Numbered from the stretch's first letter, positions 17,366 to 26,581 are shown. The stretch: DNA of 64,000 nucleotides from CAWGJF01 sp963822905 (GCA_963822905.1 CAWGJF010000001.1:1736001-1800000), one strand, 5' to 3'. The notes: a model not told the origin generated them from the letters alone. Made by a program: numbers and translations.

Positions 17366-18079
17366 TTATTCAGGAACGTGAACAAGAAAATAATCTTTCG
17401 CACTTTTGCCAATCTTTTCGGCTTCCGATTTTGTCATATGCATATCATCAGGGGTATCATCGTCATGTCCGGCTTCAAGAACCGCTAAATCTGCATTTTT
17501 TGCATGTTTGGCAAGAGCCTCACAGTAAGCTGTATCACCGCCATAGCAAATTGTCTTTTTGTTGAAAGTAAAATTATATCCAAGTGCAGGAACCTGTCTT
17601 GTTCCTTTTCTATCAATTAAATATTCTTTATGGATAACTGGAAATGGTTTAATCGTGACAGATTGTGATTTCATATTTTTTGATTCGGTTATTTTTTTAA
17701 GATTTATTTTGTATGAGATTGTACCGGCATAAACTTTTTCAAAAGCATTATGGATACTTTCAATCTCAATACAACCTTCCGGAAAATAAATATTTAATGG
17801 TGATTTCTTTTTCATTACCCTCAAATAAGTAAGAAGTGCCCAAACTCCGCCAACATGATCGTGATGTCCGTGAGTTACAAAAACATCTTTAATCTGAAGT
17901 ATATCTTTTGTGCCTATTTCTTTATTTAAATCCCTTAATATTCCATCACCTGGATCTATAACAGAAATAGAATCTCCGGCTCTAAGTAAAATTCCGGTAG
18001 CAATGTTGGGAATTGAACAGAAAATTTTAATAGAAAATTTATCTTTTGTCCAGGTAAGGGGATACTTTTGTTGTTTCAT
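17366..18079 (-). CDS. Metallo-beta-lactamase fold hydrolase
   Basis: A 237-aa MBL-fold protein. THGHHDHVGG is the HxHxDH dinuclear metal motif, GGDTAYCEAL supplies the bridging aspartate and AVLEAGHDDD the next conserved block. MHMTKSEAEKIGKSAK resembles the HMTxxxA motif of RNase Z/ElaC-like proteins, but the final histidine is in FLVHVPE rather than a standard LTHF. Probably a general phosphodiesterase or hydrolase; the substrate cannot be assigned. It lies 30 bases after the Fur-family gene and could be read from the feo promoter. Confidence 0.88.
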   Translation of the reverse strand: MKQQKYPLTWTKDKFSIKIFCSIPNIATGILLRAGDSISVIDPGDGILRDLNKEIGTKDILQIKDVFVTHGHHDHVGGVWALLTYLRVMKKKSPLNIYFPEGCIEIESIHNAFEKVYAGTISYKINLKKITESKNMKSQSVTIKPFPVIHKEYLIDRKGTRQVPALGYNFTFNKKTICYGGDTAYCEALAKHAKNADLAVLEAGHDDDTPDDMHMTKSEAEKIGKSAKDYFLVHVPE

Positions 18080-18109
18080 TATTCAGTTTTGAAAATAAAA
18101 AAGTTTAGG

Positions 18110-18625
18110 CTAATTATTCCTGAAGTATTTACATTTTTTTGGATCTTTGCACCGTGCGAAGACATTAAATGAGTAACTTTCAAAATTAAATCCTAATTCT
18201 TCACTTATATTTTCGGGCAATGTTCTTAATTGTGGATCAGTAAATTCAACAATTCTTCCACAATCCATACAAATCAGGTGATCATGACTTTGGCGCTTAA
18301 AACTGCTTTCATAACGAGTCATGTTTTCACCAAAATGACGTTTCATAACCAGTTCGCATTGTACCAGGAGTTCGAGAGTTTTATATACTGTAGCTCTTGA
18401 AATGCTTGAATTAGAATTTTTCATAAGAATGTAAAGGTCATCCGCTCCGAAATGGCCATCATAATCCAAAGCAGCATCCATCACTTCAAATCGTTCCGGA
18501 GTTATGCGGTTTTTTTCACTTTTTAAAAAGCTTCTAAAAATTTCGCCGGCTTGTTTGTGTTTCAATATAATTAAAGGATTGTTGTATTTAGATTCAAAAA
18601 TATCACTGTATTGATACAATAGCAA
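18110..18625 (-). CDS. Fur family metal-responsive transcriptional regulator
   Basis: A winged-helix repressor of the Fur family. KNRITPERFEVMDAAL begins the DNA-binding domain, SISRATVYKTLELLV is the recognition helix, HDHLICMDCGRIVEF carries the metal-sensing histidines and first CxxC, and the C-terminal CKDPKKC is the second cysteine pair. The frame opens with a TTG at 18625; a later TTG at 18565 would give the more usual N-terminus (LKHKQAGEIF), and no ATG is available before the DNA-binding domain. Placed 30 bases after feoB, it is the obvious candidate to control iron uptake. Confidence 0.9.
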   Translation of the reverse strand: MLLYQYSDIFESKYNNPLIILKHKQAGEIFRSFLKSEKNRITPERFEVMDAALDYDGHFGADDLYILMKNSNSSISRATVYKTLELLVQCELVMKRHFGENMTRYESSFKRQSHDHLICMDCGRIVEFTDPQLRTLPENISEELGFNFESYSFNVFARCKDPKKCKYFRNN

Positions 18626-18655
18626 TAGAGTTAAACCATCGATTTGGTTATAAAA

Positions 18656-20695
18656 TTACTGCACTCCAAGAAATCTTAAACCGTTTACCGTAATAAATGT
18701 GAACAAGTATGCAATAGTAGTAAAAGAAAGAAGTTGAAAAAGAGGAATTTTCCAGCCACCCATTTCTTTTCTTCCAACTGCAAGAGTGGAGATACATTGA
18801 AGTGCAAACATAAAAAATATGATCAAGCCAAAAATTGTTGAAGGTGTGAATAGTTTTTTCCCCGTATTTCCTATTTCAGCTTTTTTCATAGAATTTATAA
18901 GTGACTGACCAATGTCTCCTCTGTCATCTGTAACTTTAAATATTAATGCGAGGGAAGAAACAAAAACTTCTCTTGCTGCAAAAGCGGAAATGAGAGATAC
19001 ACCGATTCGCCAATCCATTCCAATTGGAGTCATAATCGGTTGAATAAATTTTCCCATTTGGGCTGCATAAGAATTTTCAAACCTTGCTTCATCAGCCTGC
19101 TGTTGAATTTGCTGTTCAGAAAGATTTGTTGAATTAATATCCGGTTTAAAATTCGGGAAATAGGTTAAGAACCAAATAATAATTGAAAATGTGAGAATAA
19201 CAGGACCAGCTTTAAGTAGATATTGTTTTGTGCTATTAAATGTGTGACTAATTACAGAACTCAACTTAGGAATTTTATATGTCGGTAGTTCAAGAATAAA
19301 TGATGAAGTTTCATCAACTTTAAAAATTAACCTTCTGAATTTATTGGCAATTGCAGCCGCAATTACAGAACTAACAATACTCGAAAGATAAATTGCTGCA
19401 AGCATTAGTCCACCAATCCAGGGTTTATCACCGGGTGTTAAATATGCAATTAATAAAGCATATACAGGAAGTCTTGCACTACAACTGGTTAACGGAATTA
19501 TAAAAAGAGTTAACATTCGCTCTTTTCTGTTTGGAATAGTTCTCGCAGCCATCATTGCAGGAATTGCACAGGCATATCCCGAGAGCATTGGTACAAACGA
19601 TCTTCCGTTTAACCCGATTTTAGAAAGAGGTCTATCAATCAGCATTGCCCCTCTTGCAAGATAGCCTGTATCTTCAAGTAGTCCCAGAATAACGAAAAGA
19701 ATAATTATCTGAGGAACGAAAACTAAAACTGAACCAGCACCACTAATTATTCCATCGCTAATTAAACTTGAAAACCAGTTGTTGCCAAGGCCTGAAGAAG
19801 CAACTCCATTAAGCCAGCTAAATAAATTATCGACTCCATCCATTATAGGTTTTGCTAGCCAGAATATAGCAGTAAAAGTAAGTGCCATAATTACAATAAA
19901 GAAAATAAGACCCCAGGCTCTGTGCAGCAAAAATCTATCAATCTTCAAAGTAAGTTTATCAGGTTCAGAACTTTCGTTAGGCTTAACAGGTTGATTCAAA
20001 ATTTTCAATGCCTGATTTGCCGAGGTTAAATCTGCAGAAATATTTTTGTGATTTCCGGATACCTGGTTTACAATTTCTTCAATTTCTTTAAAAGAATTAA
20101 CAAGAATTTCTTTATTCAATTGTGTTGAAAGTCTGCGTGGTTCCGACAGGTAAGGGGTGTTTTTTAATTCTTTTATATTTTTTTGAACCAGATTAATTAA
20201 ATCATTAATTCCCTCACCACTTCTTCCATTTAGACTAATAACGTCACAGCCGATTTTTTCTTTTAATGTTTCTTCATCGATAGAAAATCCCTTCCTGTCC
20301 AAAATATCTTTCATAGTCAAAACTACAATTACCTTGAACCCGGATTCCAGGAGTTGTTTTGTAAGAAGGAGGTGTCTTGATAACTGGCTCGAATCAACAG
20401 TGTTAATAATTAAATCCGGAGAGCCAAAATGAGGATGATTGTAAAGCGAATCAACAGTTACTTGTTCATCAGGTGAAAAAGGAAATAAACTTATTAGACC
20501 AGGTGAATCTAAAAGATCACTATTAATTCCATATTTAGATTGGAATTTTGTAATGTTGTATTCGACTGTTGACCCGGGATAGTTTACGGTCTTATAATTT
20601 TTTCCGCTAAGTAGATTAAAGAGTGTAGTTTTACCTGAATTCGGAGCTCCTACTAAAGTGATAACAGGTGCGTCCGTTGTTATAAGAGCGGTCAT
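18656..20695 (-). CDS. feoB: Ferrous iron transporter FeoB
   Basis: A 679-aa inner-membrane Fe2+ transporter with a cytoplasmic GTPase domain: G1 GAPNSGKTT (16-24), G3 DSPG, G4 TMKD and the G5-like GRSGEGINDL. A helical domain follows, then about eight to ten membrane segments with the Gate motifs (VPMLSGYACAIPAMMAAR, then TSCSARLPVYALL; and AAREVFVSSLALIF). The N-terminus overlaps feoA by four bases. The length is slightly shorter than E. coli FeoB (773 aa), as is common in this phylum. Confidence 0.96.
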   Translation of the reverse strand: MTALITTDAPVITLVGAPNSGKTTLFNLLSGKNYKTVNYPGSTVEYNITKFQSKYGINSDLLDSPGLISLFPFSPDEQVTVDSLYNHPHFGSPDLIINTVDSSQLSRHLLLTKQLLESGFKVIVVLTMKDILDRKGFSIDEETLKEKIGCDVISLNGRSGEGINDLINLVQKNIKELKNTPYLSEPRRLSTQLNKEILVNSFKEIEEIVNQVSGNHKNISADLTSANQALKILNQPVKPNESSEPDKLTLKIDRFLLHRAWGLIFFIVIMALTFTAIFWLAKPIMDGVDNLFSWLNGVASSGLGNNWFSSLISDGIISGAGSVLVFVPQIIILFVILGLLEDTGYLARGAMLIDRPLSKIGLNGRSFVPMLSGYACAIPAMMAARTIPNRKERMLTLFIIPLTSCSARLPVYALLIAYLTPGDKPWIGGLMLAAIYLSSIVSSVIAAAIANKFRRLIFKVDETSSFILELPTYKIPKLSSVISHTFNSTKQYLLKAGPVILTFSIIIWFLTYFPNFKPDINSTNLSEQQIQQQADEARFENSYAAQMGKFIQPIMTPIGMDWRIGVSLISAFAAREVFVSSLALIFKVTDDRGDIGQSLINSMKKAEIGNTGKKLFTPSTIFGLIIFFMFALQCISTLAVGRKEMGGWKIPLFQLLSFTTIAYLFTFITVNGLRFLGVQ

Positions 20696-20913
20696 TTGAT
20701 CTTAATACAATCGGCGTCGTTCTTTCTTAGTGCTACTAAACATCCTCTTACTGAAAATGCAACAGGATCTTTAAAAAATGATATATTAACTAATTCGATT
20801 TCCTGACCTGGTGTAAAACCCATTTCAAGAATTCTCTGGTGGGAAGGATGAGTTGAATCAATATCACTGATAATTGCTCTTTCCCCAAAACCTATTTCAG
20901 AAGCACTTCGCAT
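20692..20913 (-). CDS. feoA: Ferrous iron transport protein FeoA
   Basis: A 73-aa SH3-like protein with the FeoA pattern: HQRILEMGFTPGQEIELV, then DPVAFSVRGCLVALRKNDADCIKI. FeoA is a small cytoplasmic partner of FeoB. It is the first gene of the feo operon and overlaps feoB by four bases. Confidence 0.92.
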   Translation of the reverse strand: MRSASEIGFGERAIISDIDSTHPSHQRILEMGFTPGQEIELVNISFFKDPVAFSVRGCLVALRKNDADCIKIK

Positions 20914-20962
20914 TTTTGATATTCCTTCAACAGAAATTATTATTATTCAGATTTAATCTACA

Positions 20963-20996
20963 TAAAAATAGGTAACTCTTCTTGATTTGTCAAGAA
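20963..20996 (-). promoter_or_regulatory. feoAB promoter with overlapping palindromic operator
   Basis: On the minus strand TTGACA (20993-20988) is followed after exactly 17 bases by TATTTTTA (20970-20963), about 50 bases before the feoA ATG. The -33 box lies within a perfect inverted repeat TTCTTGA-N4-TCAAGAA (20979-20996). A repressor bound there would block the promoter; the Fur-family protein encoded in the same run is the natural candidate. The palindrome differs from the classical GATAATGATAAT Fur box, so binding is inference. Confidence 0.6.
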
Positions 20997-21167
20997 TAAT
21001 TTTTAAGTACACTGATATTTTATCAACTTTATAATATATTGTCGAAATAACGGCACAAAAATTGAATTTATTCGTTACTAACTTAACCCGATTGGGGTGG
21101 TAAATAGACGAGTCAAAAATCAACCGGTAAAAAAGAAATAATTAATTCAACAAATAAAACAAAGCTT

Positions 21168-22763
21168 ATGAGAACAACTGTATTTTACAATTACGATTAT
21201 TCAACAAATAAATATTCATTTCTAAGTAATTCTATAGAGAACCTTACCGGATACTCATTGCAGGAATTAAGTAAGACGAATTTTTCTGATTTGATAGTAA
21301 CAAAACAAGATGTGAGTTCTAAATCAACAAAGAGTGAAGATGATATAAATTTAAAAGAAGATGTTGCGACTTATACTATAAGAACTAAAAACGGGGATGA
21401 AAAATTAGTTGAAGATAATTTTATAATACTGACAAATCCAAAAGATAACAAGAAGAAGAAACTGGGGATCCTTACAGATATTTCTAAACAAATTAATGAT
21501 GAAAGAATAAATAAGATTATTTCAGAAATTCTTGAAGTTGCCGATTCGGAAAAAAACCTGGAAGATTTATTTAGTTTTATCCATTCGCAGATTAAAAAAC
21601 TAATGAAGGCTGATAACTTTTATGTAGCATATTATAAAAAAGATTCTAATATGTTGACTTTCCCATACTATGTTGATGAAGAAGATCCGGATTCAACAGC
21701 ACAGGTTTTTGGAAAAGGTTTGACTGAATATGTATTAAGAACCGGGAAGTCTGCGCTGATTGATAAAAAACTTGATGATGAATTAACAGCAAAGGGAGAC
21801 GTGGAATTAAAAGGTCCACAATCTGAAATATGGTTAGGAGTTCCACTTAAAATAAATAATAAAGCAATTGGCGTAATGGTGTTACAGGATTATAAAGATC
21901 AATTGACCTATGGAGAAATGGAAAAAGAAATCCTTGATGTCATTTCATACCCAATTTCAAGGGCTATTGAACGGAAAATGGGTGCTGAAGAAAAAGAAGA
22001 ATTTATTGAGGAATTAAAAGAAACAAATGAATTGAAAGATCAACTTTTCTCAATGATTTCACATGATCTTCGGAGTCCGTTTAATTCGTTGCTTGGTTTC
22101 TCTGGAGTATTAATATCTGATTTTGATTCTTTAACACAGAGAGATGTAAAAGAGTATTTGAAAGTAATTAATGATTCGGCAAAAACACTATTCGCAATGA
22201 CTAATAATCTTTTGGATTATTCAAGATATCAGTTAGGTAAATATGAATTCACTCCGTGCTTCATTAATGTGAATGATATAATCAAAACTATTACTGAGCT
22301 TTTTGATGATAGAATTAGAAAAAAAGACATATTAATTAAAAAAGATATCCCGGATGATCTTGCAATTTATGTAGATGAAAATATGCTGAATGTTATTTTA
22401 AGTAATTTATTTTCAAACGCTGTCAAATATTCTAGAGTTAGCGGAACAATTTTTATATCTGCTTCAAAAATTTCCGAAGAAGATGATGAATCAATTTTAA
22501 TAACCATAAAAGATGAAGGAATTGGAATAAATAAAGAAAACAAAAAAAGAATTACAAAGAGAGAAATGTTTACTACGTTGGGTACTTCAAAAGAAATGGG
22601 AACAGGATTAGGTCTCTTACTTGTACAGGATTTTACGTCTGAGTGTAATGGTTTACTAAAAATATTATCTGAAGAAAATAAAGGAACTGAAGTACTATTA
22701 ATGATGCCAGCGCAAACTAATCAGGTAGTTCGGGAACAGGTAATTAGTTCGGTCATTGTATAA
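21168..22763 (+). CDS. PAS-GAF sensor histidine kinase
   Basis: A 531-aa soluble kinase without membrane segments. A PAS domain (about 1-110; SNSIENLTGYSLQELSK) is followed by a GAF domain (about 120-275; DNFYVAYYKKDSN, SEIWLGVPLKINNKAIGVM), HisKA with MISHDLRSPFN (phospho-acceptor His299) and HATPase_c (NLFSNAVKYSR, DEGIGI, GTGLGL). No response regulator is adjacent. The ATG at 21168 has no evident ribosome site; in frame upstream, an ACG at 21108 preceded by GGGGTGG would add about 20 residues before reaching a TAG. Confidence 0.9.
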   Translation: MRTTVFYNYDYSTNKYSFLSNSIENLTGYSLQELSKTNFSDLIVTKQDVSSKSTKSEDDINLKEDVATYTIRTKNGDEKLVEDNFIILTNPKDNKKKKLGILTDISKQINDERINKIISEILEVADSEKNLEDLFSFIHSQIKKLMKADNFYVAYYKKDSNMLTFPYYVDEEDPDSTAQVFGKGLTEYVLRTGKSALIDKKLDDELTAKGDVELKGPQSEIWLGVPLKINNKAIGVMVLQDYKDQLTYGEMEKEILDVISYPISRAIERKMGAEEKEEFIEELKETNELKDQLFSMISHDLRSPFNSLLGFSGVLISDFDSLTQRDVKEYLKVINDSAKTLFAMTNNLLDYSRYQLGKYEFTPCFINVNDIIKTITELFDDRIRKKDILIKKDIPDDLAIYVDENMLNVILSNLFSNAVKYSRVSGTIFISASKISEEDDESILITIKDEGIGINKENKKRITKREMFTTLGTSKEMGTGLGLLLVQDFTSECNGLLKILSEENKGTEVLLMMPAQTNQVVREQVISSVIV

Positions 22764-23084
22764 CATGATTTAATTTGTTCTGTGGTAAAATTTACATTTC
22801 GATCTAAAAAATTTTTAAAGAAGAAATAACATCCTTGTGTAGAAAACACTTGTAAGATTTTCATACTATCTGGAAAAATTTAACTGATAATTAGATTAAT
22901 AATTACTTAAAATTTTACTTCTCATCTGCTCATTTCTAAGATTGATCACAACAATTTGCTTTATAATCCCAAATTTTTCTTAATTCGTCTCTTTCAAAAT
23001 GAGACTATCATTTTAAGAATGGCATTGAATATGAGTCAGTTAGATTTCATGGTGGTTTAATTCAAGTAAAATGGAGAAAATAAT
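22764..23084 (+). other. 321-bp intergenic region upstream of the SNF2-like pair
   Basis: No gene is supported here. It contains an inverted repeat AAAATGA-GACTA-TCATTTT at 22996-23014 and a smaller GTGT/ACAC dyad near 22837-22849. Their position 70 bases before the following ATG makes an operator or leader structure possible. A ribosome site (AAAATGGAG) is near 23070. Confidence 0.4.
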
Positions 23085-23618
23085 ATGGAAATTGCAAAAA
23101 TTGCATTTCTGGAGACCTACACTCTGGAAGAAAATGCCGGTATAATGGGTGCAATACTGGTAACTGATTCCGATACCAAGCCCCTGGAATTCAGAGTTAC
23201 TGCACCGATCAAACCAACAAGCTTCCAGAAAACATTGTATGGAGATGTTCTGCTTGAGCATATACTGGTTGAGCTTATTTCTATTCCGCTTCTGAATGCT
23301 ATAAATGAACAGGTTGATCTTATCATTGTGAAAGATCCCTTCTTTTTAGGCACAAACAACAAACAAGGTGTAAGAGTTGTAAGGATTTATTCTGAAGATG
23401 AAGGAAAATCCCGCTCTAGTCATAAATCTGAAGCACTAGCATTTTCACTTAATGGAAGTGGCAAAAGTTTAATAGAAACTTCCAAAAAGTTTGAAGCAGA
23501 ATTGGGAACGATAAAAGAAGAGATCAACAAACTTGCTGAACACAGAAATCTTCTTGAACCTTTTGAAAGACTTAAATTAGCTTGCGAACAGGTTCATCAG
23601 CAAAAATCTGTTGAATAA
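23085..23618 (+). CDS. Unrecognised 177-aa protein paired with SNF2-like protein
   Basis: I do not recognise the family. There is no signal peptide. The N-terminal 100 residues are a compact alpha/beta region (GIMGAILVTDSDTKPLEFRV, LLEHILVELISIPLLNAI, VDLIIVKDPFFL), and the C-terminal 60 are probably helical (FEAELGTIKEEINKLAEHRN). The gene ends five bases before the next, which starts at 23624, so the two form an operon. Stable co-occurrence with the SNF2-like protein would suggest a partner or adaptor role; this is inference. Confidence 0.78.
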   Translation: MEIAKIAFLETYTLEENAGIMGAILVTDSDTKPLEFRVTAPIKPTSFQKTLYGDVLLEHILVELISIPLLNAINEQVDLIIVKDPFFLGTNNKQGVRVVRIYSEDEGKSRSSHKSEALAFSLNGSGKSLIETSKKFEAELGTIKEEINKLAEHRNLLEPFERLKLACEQVHQQKSVE

Positions 23619-23623
23619 TTCTG

Positions 23624-26383
23624 ATGATCAGATCGGTTAGGAAGAAATTAGCGTCTTCCATTTCCGGATTAGAAGCTGTTGAGGATTTTAGCTTCAACAG
23701 TTGGCTTCGTATTCCTTTGCACGATATAGTAGAGATTGGTTCAATATCTTCTCATCTGAAAAACACAAAAAAAATCAATCTTCATTTAGATGTTCCGGAA
23801 TCTGAGAAATTTGTTGCGGTATTTCCTGAAGCAAATATCTATCCTGAACTAAAAAACTATTTCTTCAAGAAGGTAAGAAGTAACGCTGTATTTTTTAAAA
23901 TGAATCCAACCGAGCAGCGTGGAATCCAGATATCTGCAATTGAATCCAAAAGTCTTAAATCCAAACCTAAAAAACTTAAATTTGTTGCCACACCGGCACA
24001 AGTTGAAGAAGTAAAAGTTAAATTTTCTGAGTTAGAACAGACTGACTATCCGCTTTTGATTGAACCTCCTGCAATGTTTGATTACTTAAGTGAAATGGTT
24101 CCTGAAGTGATCAAAATAGAACTTTTAAATTTACAGGATGTTGTTAATGCCAATGAAAATGTTGAAATAATTAATTATGATGTGTTGGGTGATTCGACAA
24201 AAATTAATACTATCACATACCAGATAGATCCATTAAAACAACCAAAGACCAGTCAATTAAAAATCGAGCAGCTTCCAAAACCTGCTAAAATATTTAAGGT
24301 TAAAGTTCCGGATATGGGAAGTTACAAATCAAAAGTTTCCCAGGTCAAAATTGTTGCGTTCAAGGTACCAACAGTTAAAAGTAAAAGAATTGTCCATTTA
24401 CACGAAGCCAAAGTTTTAACTCCTGAGGTTCAGTTTCATCCTGTTCAGCCGTACAAATATTTTGATGTAAATGATAGTGAATTAACTGAAGTACCAAAGG
24501 AAATAAGTGATTCGCTAAAGAGTCCTCAGAATGTAAAAGAGCTTGTAAAACTTTTGCTTAAGAAAGTACAATTAGCTGAGTGGGGGAAACGTAAAGATCT
24601 TCATGTTCCATTATTAAAGTTTGAAGAAGAAGGAGCAAAATTTCTTGCGGAGAATGATCGCGCACTTTTAATGGATGAGTTTGGAATTGATAAAGAAAAA
24701 CAATCCATTTCGGCAGCTAAATTTCTATTTGGTAATAGAATAATCAAATCAGTATTAATTGTGTGTTCATCAGGAAGAATGGGTGATGCTTCATTAAGTG
24801 AAAAATTAAAAACACCAATAGGTTGGATCGGAAAAATCCGAAATATCACACCTGAACTTTCATTCACTGAAGTTAAAGGTAATGATGATGAAAGAACAGA
24901 CTTATGGAATAAATCATCACTAGTTTATCTTGTATCTCACGCAACTTTACTGAATGATCATCATCTTAAAATACTTGATGATAAAAAACTTCACAGTTTT
25001 GATTGTATCATAATTGACGAAGCACAAATGCTAATTGAAAAGGGAGAAAAAGCAGAAAAATTACTAAGTTCATTAAAACCTGGTTATTTGTGGGCATTAT
25101 CAAGTGTAATTTCAAAAGAATTACCGGCGACATTAAATGCTTTGCTGAATAGTTCGTGTAAGATTGAACACGTTAAAATGCGACAGAAAAAAGACGTAGC
25201 AATAAATGCTCCTGATTTTGTCTGGCATGAAGACTGGTTGTATCTGGATGAAGAACAGGAATTGGAATACAAAGAAACTCTTGTTGATTGTCAAAAGGAT
25301 TTAAGAAAAATTCTTGAAACTGGAAATCCATACAGGTTCCAGGCTAATATTTTTACTCTGCTACACAAAGTAAAACAGGTCTGTAACTTTTCGAAAATCA
25401 ATGTTGATAGCCCTAAAATAAAATTATTACTAAAACAGATTTCTATTATTGAAGCTAATAAAAGGAAAGTCGTTGTTTTTTCTCAGTATGACAGGATGGG
25501 AATCAGGAAGATAGAAAAAGGATTACAGGCAGCTGGAGTGAAATTTGTGATTGCACCTAATGGTTACTCTGTAGAAGAAATGGGAAAAGCAATTGATTTA
25601 TTCAAACAAAAACCTGATGTGACTGTTTTTCTAACTGATGCAAAGATTACCAAATTAAAATTCGGTGATTTTTATGTGCCATATATAATCAGGTTTGATC
25701 AATGGTGGAATCCGTTGAGTATGTGGGAAACAGAAGATTTATTCAATTTTAGTCATCGTAGTGGAAAGACGGAAAGTATGAATATTTATTCATATCAAAT
25801 TTACAATACACTCGATGAAGATATTAAAACACTTCTTTCAAAAAGAAATCTTTATGAAAAAAATATTTATGAGGCTATGCCTGTAAAAGTATTTGATGAT
25901 CTAGTAACTGTAGATGAATGGCTTCAATTATTTAAAATGCCAGGTAATGATGAGCAAATCCAATTACTCAGCCTGGATACGGCAATAAATATATTAAAAA
26001 ATTGTACTTTAAATTATTTCAGGACGGTGCTGTCAAAGTTTTTCTTTATGCTTGGCTACACAAATGTTGATGTAATAGAAGAACCGGGGACAAGTTCATT
26101 TAATCTTGTTGGAGAAAGTAAAAGAAATAACACTCAATTTTATTTGTATGCAAGAGTCTTCCTTGATGAGGTTGTATCCCAAAAAGCTGTAAAGGATATT
26201 ATGTTTGATGCAGCTGATTCTACAACCAGTAAAATTTTTATTATTTCAAAAGGTGTTTTTGAAGAAGGTGTCGTCGAAATGGTTCATGATAAATATATTT
26301 TATTGGATATAGCTACTTTTGCCGAACATTTAATAAGATTCAATTTGATAACTGAAAACGATGCCAATACAAATGATAAATAA
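23624..26383 (+). CDS. Degenerate SNF2-type helicase-like protein with Mrr-like C-terminal domain
   Basis: A 919-aa protein. Residues 1 to about 300 are unrecognised, proline- and lysine-rich beta-type sequence. From about 325 the order of SNF2 motifs can be followed but key residues are changed: motif I reads RALLMDEFGIDKEKQ (346-360) where an active enzyme has a GLGKT-type loop; motif II is DEAQ (465-468); motif III is ALSSVI instead of LTGTP; motif V has lost its glycines; FDQWWNP (692-697) and HRSGK (711-715) survive. Residues about 800-905 resemble Mrr-type nuclease domains, with Asn827 and YAR (842-844) where D and QxK are expected. Probably catalytically inactive, perhaps a structural or regulatory protein. 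Confidence 0.72.
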   Translation: MIRSVRKKLASSISGLEAVEDFSFNSWLRIPLHDIVEIGSISSHLKNTKKINLHLDVPESEKFVAVFPEANIYPELKNYFFKKVRSNAVFFKMNPTEQRGIQISAIESKSLKSKPKKLKFVATPAQVEEVKVKFSELEQTDYPLLIEPPAMFDYLSEMVPEVIKIELLNLQDVVNANENVEIINYDVLGDSTKINTITYQIDPLKQPKTSQLKIEQLPKPAKIFKVKVPDMGSYKSKVSQVKIVAFKVPTVKSKRIVHLHEAKVLTPEVQFHPVQPYKYFDVNDSELTEVPKEISDSLKSPQNVKELVKLLLKKVQLAEWGKRKDLHVPLLKFEEEGAKFLAENDRALLMDEFGIDKEKQSISAAKFLFGNRIIKSVLIVCSSGRMGDASLSEKLKTPIGWIGKIRNITPELSFTEVKGNDDERTDLWNKSSLVYLVSHATLLNDHHLKILDDKKLHSFDCIIIDEAQMLIEKGEKAEKLLSSLKPGYLWALSSVISKELPATLNALLNSSCKIEHVKMRQKKDVAINAPDFVWHEDWLYLDEEQELEYKETLVDCQKDLRKILETGNPYRFQANIFTLLHKVKQVCNFSKINVDSPKIKLLLKQISIIEANKRKVVVFSQYDRMGIRKIEKGLQAAGVKFVIAPNGYSVEEMGKAIDLFKQKPDVTVFLTDAKITKLKFGDFYVPYIIRFDQWWNPLSMWETEDLFNFSHRSGKTESMNIYSYQIYNTLDEDIKTLLSKRNLYEKNIYEAMPVKVFDDLVTVDEWLQLFKMPGNDEQIQLLSLDTAINILKNCTLNYFRTVLSKFFFMLGYTNVDVIEEPGTSSFNLVGESKRNNTQFYLYARVFLDEVVSQKAVKDIMFDAADSTTSKIFIISKGVFEEGVVEMVHDKYILLDIATFAEHLIRFNLITENDANTNDK

Positions 26384-26573
26384 TCAATTTTAAAATTACT
26401 TTCATTCTGTAAAAATTTTTAAGCACATTTTCCCCCTTTCATTTAATCTCATTCAATCCGACTTACACATTTACAGAAATAATACTTTTTGTAACCTTCC
26501 AATTCGCAGACTTATTACTAAGATTAAATTTTAAATTCGATTTTAGTTATTTTTAATTTACTATATCACTGCC

Positions 26574-26581
26574 TATATTTG
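26574..26581 (+). promoter_or_regulatory. Bacteroidota-type -7 box upstream of asnS
   Basis: TATATTTG matches TAnnTTTG and lies 31 bases before the asnS ATG. No clear -33 TTG at standard spacing. The rest of 26384-26573 is AT-rich with nothing recognisable. Confidence 0.4.

Noticed and set aside
23624..26383. Calling the 919-aa protein an active SNF2 helicase or defence-system helicase
   Set aside because: The Walker A, motif III and motif V residues needed for ATP hydrolysis are altered and no methylase, restriction or other defence gene is adjacent.
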